Source: Brasenia schreberi (Eukaryota > Streptophyta > Magnoliopsida > Nymphaeales > Cabombaceae). Taken from it: a stretch of DNA of 64,000 nucleotides. A model generated the notes under the pieces. The model had not been told where the DNA came from and made no database searches. It was given only the letters and a program-made list of their open reading frames with translations. How positions within the stretch are numbered: position 1 is the first letter of the stretch; the number at the start of each line of letters is the position of its first letter. A program made the translations under genes and the position numbers. Shown here piece after piece: positions 11,509-24,392 of this stretch. The DNA lies in NCBI GenBank assembly GCA_036023115.1, contig JAYKKT010000073.1, positions 18,198,501 to 18,262,500 on the forward strand. The letters run 5' to 3'.

Positions 11509-11926
11509 TCTTGAGGTCACGTCTCTATGCACGTCTTTACTTTCAGGATCCTAGTGTTGGAGTAGAAGATGTATGCCTATAGAAAAGATAGAAAAAGAAA
11601 GAGAGAGAAGAGGGACAAGGTTACCCGCATAAGGTTTTCTCAGGAAGAAGACAATGTGTATAAGTCACTTATCATTTTTTGCATTTTATTATATATATAC
11701 CTTACTTTTTTCTTCTCCTGTGTTTTTTCTCTCTGGGCTTCCCGTTAAAATCCTTTCCATGTTGATCCACAAGATACCTAACACTTTTTCAAAAGCAAAA
11801 ACAAATTTTGAATAAAGTTTATCTTTTTCAAAAAAGCAACTCATGAAATCTCGAAAAATGGCCCTTCTTCCCGCATTTCATGGTTTCGTTAGTATTGAGA
11901 CCAATAGTGGCCACCAACTACTTCCA
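11509..11926 (-). repeat. Copia 5' LTR (418 bp)
   Basis: Same family and length as the LTR at 5,976-6,394. In element sense it starts TGGAAGTAGT and ends CTCAAGA, one base before the primer site. AT-rich TATATATATAATAAAAT inside may be the promoter. Confidence 0.8.
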
Positions 11927-12806
11927 CCAATTATGTCTTGATCCTCGACGTATTATCAGACTATGTAGATGATGACGGTTTTGATTGTCACTACGTGTGA
12001 GGAAATTTTAGAGAATATAAGTTGTTTCTGTTTCTAGATTTGATCTGCTCCTGTCGCTTTGATCTTTACTACCCTTGTTCTCTTCCTCTTTGTAATCAGG
12101 CTCACTGTGAGTGTAAAGGTTTTCTGCAAGTGACGAGAAAACAGACACGGACATCTGCACTCCAATGGAGACTGAAGACTTGTCTTTGGGAATCACTGTG
12201 GTGCATTAACAGTTCTTTCCCATTTCGAATGGATCGAATTATAATCACACAACCCCCAAATTTCATTATAAATGATGATGACCATAGAAAAATAACAATT
12301 TTCTATGTTAAATATGGATCGCCAATTCTGGACTTATTTAGTTTCGGTTTTCATGTTAACTGCCAATATTAAGCTGATTTTCAACTTATACAGATATCTT
12401 ATTGTTGCGGTTTTATTGCTTAACGTTTGATGCTTTTTTACATGTATTACAAACGTCTAATATTTGTTTTAATATGTTTCTACTTTATTTAAAAGATAAT
12501 CTGAAAAATCATTCTCAAATCCGGCCAAAAGTCACTAAGTGAGCACAGTGCCCTACGAACAAGAACCTCTCTGTTGGCCAATTATGCTGAAATAGAAGCA
12601 ATAACTACGGCCTTTTATTTTCCCTATTATCTTTTTTTTTGTAAAAAGAAACAGAGACTACCCTCCTCTTCTTTCATTTCTCCTGTTATCTTTTTGTAAA
12701 GAAACTTACGCCAAAAAAATTCTTGGTACAATTTTAACACTTATTTTTCTACAAGGTCCGATACCTCTAAGGAGTCGTGAATGGCTTAAATGGGCTCTTA
12801 TACCAG

Positions 12807-13208
12807 TCTTGAGATCACGTCTCTATGCACGTCTTTGCTTTCAGTATCCCAGTGTTGGAGTAGAAGACGTATGCTTATAGACAAGATAGAAAAAGAAAGA
12901 GAGAAGAGGGACAATGTTACCCGCAGAAGGTTTTCTCATCAAGAAGGCAATGTGTAAAAGTCACTTATCATTTTTTGTATTTTATTATATATATACCTTA
13001 CTTTTTTCTTCTCCTGAGTTTTTCTTTTTGGGCTTCTCGTTAAAAGCCATTTCATGTTGATCTGGGAGATATCTAAAAAAGCAAAACCAGTTTCAAATAA
13101 AGTTTATCTTTTTCAAAAAAGAAACTCATCAAATCCGGAAAGGAGCCCTTCATCCCGCATTTCACGGTTATGTTAGTATTGAGACCCATAGTGGACAAAC
13201 TACTTCCA
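12807..13208 (-). repeat. Third copia LTR copy, within unit B
   Basis: A 402-bp copy of the 5' LTR carried along in the tandem duplication. It keeps the element-sense TGGAAGTAGT start and CTCAAGA end. It is not a separate insertion, since its flanks match those of the 11,509-11,926 copy on both sides. Confidence 0.8.
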
Positions 13209-13381
13209 CCAATTATGTCTTGATCGTGGACGTATTATCAGACTATGTAGATGATGACAGTTTTGATTGTCACTACCTCTGAGGAAATTTTAGAGAATAT
13301 AAGTTGTTTCTGTTTCTAGATTTGATCTGCTCCTGTCGCTTTGATCCTTACTACCCTTGTTCGTTTCCTCTTTCTAATCAG

Positions 13382-13530
13382 GTTCGCTGTGAGTGTAAAT
13401 GTTTCTGCAAGTGATGAGAAAACAGACACGGACATCTGCACTCCAATGGAGACTGAAGACTTGTCTTTGGGAATCTCTGTGGTGCATTTACAGTTCTTCC
13501 CCATTTCGAATGGATAGAATTATAATCACA
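13382..13530 (+). other. Candidate terminal exon of the interrupted host locus
   Basis: A pyrimidine tract ending TCTTTCTAATCAG is followed by an open frame reading VSASDEKTDTDICTPMETED and ending at a stop near 13,513. The duplicate in unit A (from about 12,106) has a small indel that shifts this frame. No family is recognised, and the frame is short, so this could be chance. Confidence 0.25.
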
Positions 13531-13639
13531 CAACCCCCAAATTTCATTATAAATGATGATGATCATAGAAAAATAACAATTTTCTATGTTAAATATGTAT
13601 CGCCAATTATGCTGATATAGAAGCGATAACTATGGCCTT

Positions 13640-14001
13640 TCGGCTTGACCGTCCTGCCTTATCGATCCTTATCTCTTGTTGAGCATTTAATGGGATTGAA
13701 AGCATAAAACACTCATAATGCAAAAATCGACTTTGTTGCATAAAGCTTATTATGATGTTATTGGAATTATTGAGCCCATTCAGCCGATGACATTTAGTGT
13801 GGGATAAGGCTTGGTTGTAGATTTGGCCTACTTTTTATGAATTAGGGTGCACAATGGGTCACAAATTAAGCTAATAATTAAGGGCCCAATTTCAATGGTG
13901 GATTGTCACCTGGGTACTTCAACTTGCCCTTGGGTCATGTCCTTGTGAGCACAAGAGTGGCGCATCTCGTGTCGTTTTGGCATCACTGTGACACTTGTGC
14001 A
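13640..14001. other. Intergenic DNA
   Basis: Nothing recognisable apart from ordinary AT-rich sequence between the duplicated block and a SINE-like copy. Confidence 0.3.
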
Positions 14002-14120
14002 TGTTACAAGAGGAGGATGAAGCGTAAAACACCACCCACATATGCAACCCATCGAAGTTGAACTCCCCACCTGCAACAACGGCTCTAGAGTGGCCTACCA
14101 TTGAGCAAATGCTCTCAGTG
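14002..14120 (-). repeat. SINE-like repeat copy
   Basis: Minus strand: A-box-like GAGCATTTGCTCAATGG, then GGGGAGTTCAACTTCGA (B-box region), then the tail CATCCTCCTCTTGTAACA. It closely parallels the copy at 28,466. Confidence 0.6.
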
Positions 14121-14377
14121 ACCCATATTGAAGTCAATAATATTGCTTTCGTTGAACGTATCAAGCTTCACTTTACACCCATTAGCCCAACATATATGAC
14201 ACAAATCTTGCCTTGTCTCAGTGTGTGCATTGATTGTCTTCGGATCCCATTCGGATCCCAGCCGTTCAAGTGAATGAATGGTTCCGATTTGACTCAATCG
14301 TTTCTCTTTTGTGGTGAAAGCATATCGGCGGCTAGGATTTAATGTAGGACACCATCAGACCACAGTGCAGTCAGTCA

Positions 14378-14420
14378 GTGGCGGACCTGGAAGATATTCT
14401 AGGGTGAGGTGAAGTCTAGC
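14378..14420 (+). mobile_element. hAT-MITE left end fragment
   Basis: CAGTGGCGGACC followed by AGGGTGAGGTGAAG matches the 5' end of the MITE at 40,301. No matching right end is seen within the next 600 bases, so it is partial or interrupted by the TA arrays that follow. Confidence 0.4.
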
Positions 14421-14478
14421 TGTGTCAAATTCCAGTGAGACGACGATCTATATAGTTTCCTTTAAAAAATCAGGTTAT

Positions 14479-14564
14479 ATATATATATATATATATATAT
14501 TAAGAGAGATAGAAGGTGGACAATGCTAAATCTATCTAAATCAACCTCAATCATTTGATTAAGG

Positions 14565-14629
<65 letters not shown>

Positions 14630-14698
14630 TTAGAGAGATAGAAGGTGGACAATGCTAAATCTATCTAAATCAACCTCAATCATTTGATTAAGAGGCAT
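14479..14698. repeat. Duplicated 68-bp block interleaved with (TA)n
   Basis: Two near-identical blocks (14,501-14,568 and 14,631-14,697) beginning AGAGAGATAGAAGGTGGAC and ending TTTGATTAAG-GGCAT are each preceded by a TA array. The TA tract between them runs about 14,567-14,622. This looks like unequal exchange or slippage using the TA runs. Confidence 0.9.
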
Positions 14699-14699
14699 G

Positions 14700-15759
14700 T
14701 ATTATTGAGATTGAAAAATAAAAATAAAAAGCATATATCAAGCAATCAATTACCATTTATAAATTGCATGTACTTTTTTTATTATTTTCAATCCATGGTT
14801 GAGATTGATCCAAATAGAGTTTGCATACTCCGATTTTTCTCTCAAAGAGAGGGGAACATGGTAAACAAGCACACTTAACCCGTTCTCAAACATCCTTAAA
14901 ATCTCAACCCTTCGATTAGTAAGATTAACTCTTGAAATTTAAATTGAAAGTCAAGAAGAACCATGATATCTTTTGAAGGTGCATTAAATGTATCCGATAG
15001 TATTTTGTTTTTTCTTTAAAGATCTTAACCGTTAATCTTAAACATCCAACTGTTGAATGTTTAATAAGTGTGGGAACAAAACTATGCTCTCTACACATAT
15101 ACGGGATATTGAATAGGTCGGCAACTGTAGCAGCATTTAGTGTTGATCACCAGAATGGATGGCCGATATTTCAAGCCATAAGCTAAACATCTCAACATCT
15201 TTTAGCTTGTAACTTGATCTAAGTTGTGCATGTGCATATGACAAACACAAGTGCAAATGAAGCCTGATTATACAGCTTAAGACCAAAATAATTTACAGAA
15301 GATTGCACGCTTGACTCCACTGATTACATGTCACAATTATTGTTTCATGCCAAGGAACCCTCTTCGAGGTAAACCCCGAACCATGGCACGCCGTCCTGCC
15401 CTGCTTGGTCCATGAGAAAATACATCCATGCCTGCTGGAAGTTCGAGCCTAGGCTCGTGTTGTGATGCCTTTGAGCACACTTATCACTGCCTTGAGTACT
15501 GCTTGAGCAAAATAATCTATTGTCCCCAAAGCATTTATGAAGCATCTAAAACCAGTTAGTATCAATTTAATTAAGCAGTACTTGATTCTCTTAGAAATAA
15601 TTTGCAGATTTCCTTTTTCCAGATATCGCATCTGTCCCAACAAATTTAGTCCATCTCAAGACACTTGCCTGGAAACAAATTTACTAATACGAAGCAAGGC
15701 GATCGATAGAAGACAAGATGATTGAGATGCAAAACACCATATAATCAGAAAGGGACTAG
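14700..15759. other. Intergenic DNA, includes GA20-oxidase 3' flank
   Basis: Contains the likely 3' UTR of the minus-strand GA20-oxidase gene just left of 15,760. No other protein, RNA gene or repeat family is recognised. Confidence 0.35.
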
Positions 15760-17941
<2,182 letters not shown>

Positions 17942-17978
17942 TTTTGTGTTTGTGCGGAAGAGCCAAGTAAGTTTTCAG

Positions 17979-17986
17979 TTTATATA
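17979..17986 (-). promoter_or_regulatory. TATA box of the GA20-oxidase gene
   Basis: TATATAAA on the minus strand lies 38 bases upstream of the start ATG (17,939-17,941). This would place transcription start within about 10-15 bases of the ATG, giving a very short leader. A (CT)15-like tract in gene sense (17,998-18,030) lies just upstream, a common neighbour of plant core promoters. No experimental support. Confidence 0.5.
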
Positions 17987-17994
17987 GGCCTTGC

Positions 17995-17997
<3 letters not shown>

Positions 17998-18030
<33 letters not shown>
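17998..18030. repeat. (GA)n tract upstream of GA20ox TATA box
   Basis: A pure GA dinucleotide run of about 33 bases. In gene sense it is (TC)n, resembling promoter GAGA/CT elements bound by BBR/BPC proteins in plants. Whether it acts here is inference. Confidence 0.9.
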
Positions 18031-18033
<3 letters not shown>

Positions 18034-18099
18034 TCAGTGTGGCCTGCATGAAGTCGTTTTCGTTGATCCAAGACGAGCACAGTAGTGCCTCCTATTCGT

Positions 18100-18328
18100 C
18101 TAGCTTTAATTAGAAGGCAAGTTCTTTGTAGTCGTTTCTGAAATATTGATGCAAAGAATCATCAAACTTTACCGATTAACATTTCTCATTAATACTTTGT
18201 CCAGGCTTATATCTTGTTTAGTCAGCAAAAGTACAAAAATCTATTTTACCTCTTACATGTATATTAAGTTCCCTTAATTTCTAAAGAATACATAATACGT
18301 ACACACAACAAGCACACAGACACCTTCT

Positions 18329-18330
<2 letters not shown>
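18100..18330. other. Upstream region of GA20ox, no feature recognised
   Basis: AT-rich sequence with no protein or RNA gene. Probably distal promoter of the divergent minus-strand gene. Confidence 0.3.

Positions 18331-18332
<2 letters not shown>

Positions 18333-18420
<88 letters not shown>
18333..18420. repeat. Compound microsatellite (CT)n(TA)n
   Basis: About 30 bases of CT followed by about 58 bases of TA. This is the reverse complement arrangement of the (TA)n(GA)n arrays elsewhere. Confidence 0.95.
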
Positions 18421-18421
<1 letters not shown>

Positions 18422-18765
18422 TTGGACAAAATTATATTTTTATATAATAGCTGCATTTAAATCCAAATGAGAGAGTTAAGAGATCACATTCATAGGGGAA
18501 GTGACTGTACCAATCACTGAACAAACCTCTATAATTGATGTAGTAGGAGCACTCGAAAGCGAGATCTTGACAAAATTCACCTTCGACAAGAAAAATAAGA
18601 GAACTTTTTTTTAGTTATCATGAGAGACAGAAGTCTAACAGACATACATCCACACATGCCCAGATAATGGAACTCACCACCAGCGACATGGAAGTCAGAG
18701 AACCGAGCAAGATAAGCAAATGCTCTACGTGCTAAGAGAAACTTGTTTTAGAGTTCATAGAGAGG

Positions 18766-19033
18766 TAGTGGCTGATCAGGTGAGGCAGATGCCTCATCCG
18801 AAATCGAAGAAATTCACAAAGTTCTACAATCCATTTTTTGAAACACTATATTATAGAGAATAGTTCTCCACTATTCGATTGAAACATGATCAACAGTAGA
18901 ATTTAAATTTAAATAAATAAATAAATAAATAAATAAAAATATATATATATATATATATATCACCTTACTTAAATTTCACCCATATATACTTTACCTCACC
19001 CTGAAAAATAATTTCTACATTGATCAGCCACCG
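18766..19033. mobile_element. Probable hAT-type MITE (268 bp)
   Basis: Left end TAGTGGCTGATCAGG and inverted right end CGGTGGCTGATCAATG share 11 of 12 bases over AGTGGCTGATCA. Both ends carry the GGTGAGG block seen in other MITEs here. The interior contains an (AAAT)n and (TA)n run. No matching 8-bp target duplication is visible, so the call is moderate. Confidence 0.45.
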
Positions 19034-21200
19034 TATATTAGGATGCAGATGTATAAAACACAGCCTATCTCTTGGGGCAGTGGAAAGAGGAAAGGTGACT
19101 CCACCATCTGTTGCCACCCCGGCATAGAGAAAAGGGTGTCGGCAGCTCCTCAAAAGGGGCAGCACCACCAACTAGAAGATGTCGCCACTGCATGCCTTGT
19201 TTATGCTTATTCATATGAACCAAGATTTAAAGGAAAAGGAAAGAGAATAATAGAAAAGAAAAGGTAGATATAATCATGCAGCTGGTCTGGTGCATACCTA
19301 CATTCTACAAGAACCACGATATTAGTTGTCTGATAATAAGACATGCCACAAAGAAACACATGCCGCCCTTTGAATTATTGTAAAGCATACATAATTAAGG
19401 CTGTAAAACGAGATGAGCTACTTGTTATTTGGCTGACCTTGGTTCGAGAAGTTAAACATGTCTATCTATCTATCTATATGAGCTCAACCTCCATCTAAGT
19501 TCGATCTTTAGCTCGAGTTATGTTTTGAACAACTCAAGCTCCACTTGCTAGGCTCATTTAAGCTTATCCAAACCAATATTAACTCGATTAAGCATAGGTC
19601 CAAATTAATCTACACACATAATATACATGGCTCATTTAAGTGGGGTCACAAATGCTTTTAATTTTGTGAATGTAATGTCTTATACCCCAGATTTAGAGAA
19701 AAAGACAACCAGATACCCGTCGTTGCGGGCGATGAGGTGGGTACATCCACCCACACAGGGCACACATTAATGAGGGGTTGCATGTATTCCCGTCTACAAC
19801 CCACTTCGTTGCCATCAACTAAAATGCCAGATGCATTACTTGCTTTTAAGCAATTAGAGAAGAAGCCAAGACGTGCTTGCCAATTGAATTATAATTTTCT
19901 CCGATTGATTAGAAGATCCTTTTTATTGGCTAGAATCCATTACTCGAATGAAAATAGATCTTGTGGAATCATATTGAATATTTGATGATACATTCGATAC
20001 CTTGTTAAAAACCGATCCTTGTTTACCAACCAAATCAAACTCTCTCGATAAGTTCCTCAAAAATCCGCTTTGTGCTAACTCTTCTTAAATAACGAAGAGA
20101 TCTTGGTGGAGTTGTCACACATGAGATTGAGTGCAATTTTGCGAAGAAATATCCCACTTGTTTCTCGATAAGAGATGGGATTCCTGCTGCATGAATTGGA
20201 CCCTAAAAAGAGATGCATTATTAGGACAGATTGTTATCGTGACATTAAGCAGAATCACATGCCTTGTTAGCTAGTCTCATTACAAACGCTCACGGGAAAA
20301 GCAATAAGCATGCTTCTAGGATGCCTGTCTTTTAGGGGGAAGGGTGATGAACCACCACATAAGCGGCACAAGCCGACCGAGCCCATGTGCAAGCTCGGGT
20401 GCGGTTTAGGCACACTGGGTCCTTCTTTTCAGTTGGTCATTTTGTTTCTTGCATGACACGGATCGATTCTAGGATGTCTTGTCTTTTTCGTTTGCTTCTA
20501 TTCAACTCCTTACACTAAAACCAATATCAAAAGCAAAAGCAAGACTTATCCCACACTAAACAGGGAGAAATACATAGTTTTTTTCTCGCCACTGTGCTAG
20601 ATCTTGTGATCTAGGTCTTGGTTATCATCGTTAGAGACGAAGATGTAAGTCACATGCGGCTCAACGAGTCGGTCGATTGCGGTAGGCCTTGTGCAGGTTG
20701 GCCGGTACGGTTATCAAACTTACATCAAGTTGTGTGATTGTGGCTGTTGGTTTGCAAACTCTAATGAACAATACTCGTCCATGTCACACTTGATGAATGA
20801 AATGAAGGGGACGAACGTTTTTCTCTAAATAAAAGACGAATGCGGTTGCTTCCCAGTGACTGCAGATCTTTCTCATGAATTATGAGTCGGCCTCTCCTAC
20901 TTGATTTTTGCACAGTGGTCACATTTAGCTTCAAAACTGTGCTCTCCGATGAAATCACGGAAAAAGAGTTCTTTCTTATTTTTCTTTAATAAAAAATCGA
21001 TTTACAAAAATAAATGTTTTTCTTTACTAAATATAAAGAAAATATCTTTCTCCCAAACTCGAAACAGAAAACCCAAGATAGAAAATATAAAAAAGATACA
21101 ACAGAAAAAATATCCGTTATGAAAAACCTCACGAATGAAAACCGTGTCTTCTATTTTATCAACTTGTTTGATACTCCTTTTTCCAGCACCCTCTTTTTTC
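19034..21200. other. Long intergenic stretch, no gene recognised
   Basis: Holds a short (TCTA)n at about 19,459-19,478 and GAGCTC/CTCGAG-rich low-complexity sequence around 19,480-19,590. An open frame at 19,737-19,985 has no recognisable family. No RNA gene or transposon end was found. Confidence 0.35.
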
Positions 21201-21270
21201 TCTTTTGTTTTAATAGAAAGGCCCAAATCAGGTACGCACGCCCCATATATAGAACTCACAACCTGCAACC
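21201..21270 (-). repeat. SINE-like repeat copy, partial
   Basis: Minus strand GTGAGTTCTATATATGGGGC then GTGCGTACCTGATTTGGGCC matches the B-box to tail portion of the family. The A-box part is not clear. Confidence 0.4.
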
Positions 21271-21825
21271 TGAATTCTCGAAACCCGAATCCGTTTGAAT
21301 AGGCTGTATTGTATATAATTTGTATGTAAAGTGCAACCCAATCAATTTTTGAGAGTAGAGAGGTCACCTGAACCCAGCCTTCCCCTGAATCTACTTACGG
21401 CTGTAGCGCATGGGTTTTCCTTTGTGTGTTTGGATTGGCTATGAAGCACTTCCAGTTGGAGAAGACAGATGACTACACCCACACAGACAAGCGCGAGCGA
21501 GCGCACACACAACTCGAGGAGAGAAAAGAAAAGGTTTCTGTAGGGCCTTCAAGCAGATAGAGGAAGTGGATGGATAAATTTTCTGATTTCTTTTTTAAGA
21601 TCAAGCTCATGAATACTTAATGATCAGGGTCCGATGTTAAAATTGCTACCACGACTTTTATCTCCTTCCCCGTCCCCCGTGCCCAATACGAGAGAGAGAG
21701 AGAGAGATCGTCACACTCGCACTAGAAGACCTAGTCGATAATATTTCTACAATGGTCTTCAAATAGTGTTGGCAACTTTAGAAACCACACTAAAATGAGA
21801 AGGAATCCAAATTGTTACATGCGCA
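21271..21825. other. Intergenic DNA
   Basis: Contains a short (GA)n tract near 21,690-21,708. No protein or repeat family is recognised up to the hAT remnant. Confidence 0.3.
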
Positions 21826-22079
21826 TTAAGTCAGTGTTATTCGACGCGTATCATATCATGTATCATTTTACTCCATGATTATTATTGTATCATACTTTAA
21901 TATTTAAAAAAATAAGTAAAATTAGTAAAAAAAAAGAAAAAATTTAAGAAAAATTTGTTAATTACAAAGAATTCATAGAATGTAAAGTTTAGTACATATT
22001 GATCATTCACCATTGAACAATTGAAAAAAAAATATTTTAAAGCAAAAAATGAAATACATTTACATTTACATATTGTAAT

Positions 22080-24330
22080 AATGATCATCAACTAAATAAT
22101 CTTTATCTCCTTGATAATATTGTTGCACTCCTTCTAAATTAATCTATTCAATATCTTCTTGAGTTAGGAGGATATTTTCTTTGTTATCTTTTATAATCCA
22201 GTCTTCTAATATATCAAAATTATCCAAACTTATTGGATCAAATTGGCTTTCTTCTCTATTTACCTTTTTTAGTTGCCTATAACAAAGAAAGAAAAGTAAT
22301 TAGTAAAAACATTAACAATTGAAGTCAAACAATATATTGAATTGAATATTTAAGTACTAACTAATACAAGATTACCTTTGGCAAAGCCACATGTTACAAC
22401 GGATAAAAACTAAGTTATTAAGCCACTTATGTTCCAACCTACTGCGATTTTTTATATGAATATGTTCAAAGACACTCTAATTCCTTTCACAACCCATTAT
22501 ACTATAGGTTTGACTTAGAACTTTTACTGCAAAATCTCTAAGGTTTGACAATCACTTCCAAACCTATTCCACCAAACATCTGTGGAAAAAGGCAAACATC
22601 AGATACTTAATCCACACTAATATAAGATTTAAGAAACTTAAATACGAAGATAAACAATTTACCTGTGCGCATATTAGTGCAGTTACGAATTGTTACAAGC
22701 AAACTCATTAAGTGAAGAAAATTATTATAGATCTTCATCTCTCGATGTGTAACATTTACTCTACTTTCATCAAGAACTAATTTATCCATACAATCAATGA
22801 TGTCTCAATTAACCTCACCATCCTTTTTGAAGCTTGTTGAGTACTTAAATGTTATTTTTAATATCTTCTTTTGCCCTATCCATGGCTTCGTAAAGGTAAC
22901 CCACAAATGATTTCTCCTCGCTATTAGTCAATTTCAAAACCTTCACTAAAAAATATGTAATAATCAATAGTCTAACACATGCATTCCAATACTCCTAAAG
23001 ACTATCTAAAATCTCATTCAACTTTCTGTTTCTTCTATTTTGAAGCAACTCTTCAAATTGTTATCACTCATTTAAGGAGAACATTATCTTCAAGGCTTGC
23101 TTCTGTCTCACAATACTTTGTAAAGATAAGAAATTAGTTACAAACCGAGTTGCAGTTGTATGAAAAAGCTTTGCACCATCTGTATATCTCCTCATCATAC
23201 ACAATACAAAGGCATGATTGTAGATAAATTTGATGATATCTTGTGAATACTTAGTTGTTACCTTCATATCATCAATCTCACCAATATCCTCAAGGATGAG
23301 ATCTAAACAATGGGTTGCGCATGATATTCAATAGAAAGTCCCATAAGTATCCGCTAACTCCTTCCCAGCCGCTTTATAGTTAATTGTATTATTTGTAATT
23401 AATTAGACTATATTCTTTAGCCCAACCTCGCATACCACTTTATCAAACTCTTACCTTAAGACAATAGAGAATAAAGTTTAATAAGGTCCTTCCTCGCCTA
23501 TCTATCCATCCGTCTACCATGATAGTGTATCATATCTCCTTTCATGACTCTCTCAAAGTCGAACAATATTCTTGTACTTCAATGATAGTCTTATCTAATA
23601 TCTTTTATCCTAACTTCTGATAAGAGAACATCTTATATCTTGTACCAATATTAGTAATTGCATCTTTCATTGCTTGAAAATGAAACTGTTTATTACATTA
23701 AATGGAATGCATGCATCATAAAACCATTTGTCCATTACAAGATTTGCCTGATCATGCATTTATTCTAAAGCCACAACAATATGAATTCTAAGTTGAGTAC
23801 CAAGTATAGTGTTAGGAGAAAAAAATGAATATATGCTAGAGCAACTGTTCCTCTACTCCTTCTTGAGTTTTCTCTTCTTTCACTTTCACTTGTAAAATCT
23901 TCAGCAACCCTCTTTCTCCTATTTGATGGTCGAGAATTACTACTACCAATCTCTATTTTAGCATCTCAAGGAATACTATTAGTCAATCAAATAATATCAT
24001 CATCATCTTTCTCAAACATTTATAAATCATCATTTTGTTATCTCCTCTCTTTTATGCTCTCAATCATCTAAAGACATTGTTATTTAATGCCTTCTGACAA
24101 ACTTTTAACTATGTCTGTATAAGAAACAACTTCTTTTCTACTCTCTACTAGCTAGTATTTCAATATGAAATTTCACTACTAACCACCTTCTTACAAAACA
24201 AACATCTGATCTTTAATTTGGAATTCTCAACTAGTGTACCCTACTGCTATGTTAGATCATCAGATCGAGAATGAAAGTCTCTAACACCCTTTCCTACCAT
24301 CTCAATTGAGCACTTTAATTCAATCAAAAA
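22080..24330 (-). pseudogene. hAT transposase (BED/DUF659 type) pseudogene
   Basis: Minus-strand fragments appear in family order. The start is MVGKGVRDFHSRSDD plus KIRCLFCKKVV (BED-like zinc finger, about 24,190-24,300). DUF659 follows with LDKTIIEVQEYCSTLRES and a DGWTDRRGR-like segment (23,480-23,640). Next is IKFIYNHAFVLCMMRRYTDG and TRFVTNFLSLQSI (23,064-23,267). The C-terminus has EESQFDPISLDNFDILEDW (about 22,190-22,270). Stops and frameshifts interrupt every section, so the protein is not made. Such proteins normally cut and paste hAT elements, and some have been domesticated, but decay here argues against that. Confidence 0.8.
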
Positions 24331-24392
24331 CTTGAAAATAAAAGAAATTAATAAATTCTCAAACTTCACATAACACTTAAATATAATGTCTC

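Larger units (their letters stand above)
5976..11926 (-). mobile_element. Degenerate Ty1/copia LTR retrotransposon
   Basis: A complete but decayed element on the minus strand. Order from the right: 5' LTR (11,509-11,926), tRNA-Met-like primer site (11,495-11,507), a long leader, gag, zinc knuckle, protease, integrase, reverse transcriptase, RNase H, PPT, then 3' LTR (5,976-6,394). Integrase preceding RT defines the copia superfamily. The 5-bp CCAAT at 5,971-5,975 and 11,927-11,931 is consistent with a target duplication. Many stops and frameshifts and diverged LTRs show it is old and dead. The 1.1-kb leader is longer than usual and may hold a further insertion. Confidence 0.88.
11342..12616. 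repeat. Tandem duplication, unit A (LTR plus host DNA)
   Basis: Unit A carries copia leader, primer site, 5' LTR and downstream host DNA. Nearly the same sequence repeats at 12,652-13,638. The A copy has about 250 extra bases (about 12,326-12,577) that split the shared GCCAATTATGCTGA boundary. The repeat therefore spans retroelement and host sequence alike, so it arose after the insertion. Confidence 0.85.
12652..13638. repeat. Tandem duplication, unit B
   Basis: Second copy of 11,342-12,616, including primer site (12,793-12,805), LTR (12,807-13,208) and host flank. A and B look closer to each other than either is to the LTR at 5,976, consistent with duplication after insertion. The junction 12,615-12,651 repeats the opening of the unit (CCTATTATCTTTTTTTT), so a partial third start is present. 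Confidence 0.85.

Noticed and set aside
12008..12196. Minus-strand frame repeated at 13,316-13,504 with similar peptides
   Set aside because: The similarity comes from the tandem DNA duplication. No family is recognised, and the plus-strand reading with a splice-like acceptor is at least as plausible.
14115..14297. Plus and minus frames around 14,058-14,297 as a small gene
   Set aside because: They overlap a SINE-like copy and show no protein family.
19737..19985. Possible organelle DNA insertion
   Set aside because: The AT-rich frame briefly recalled plastid open frames, but I could not match it to any organelle gene with confidence.
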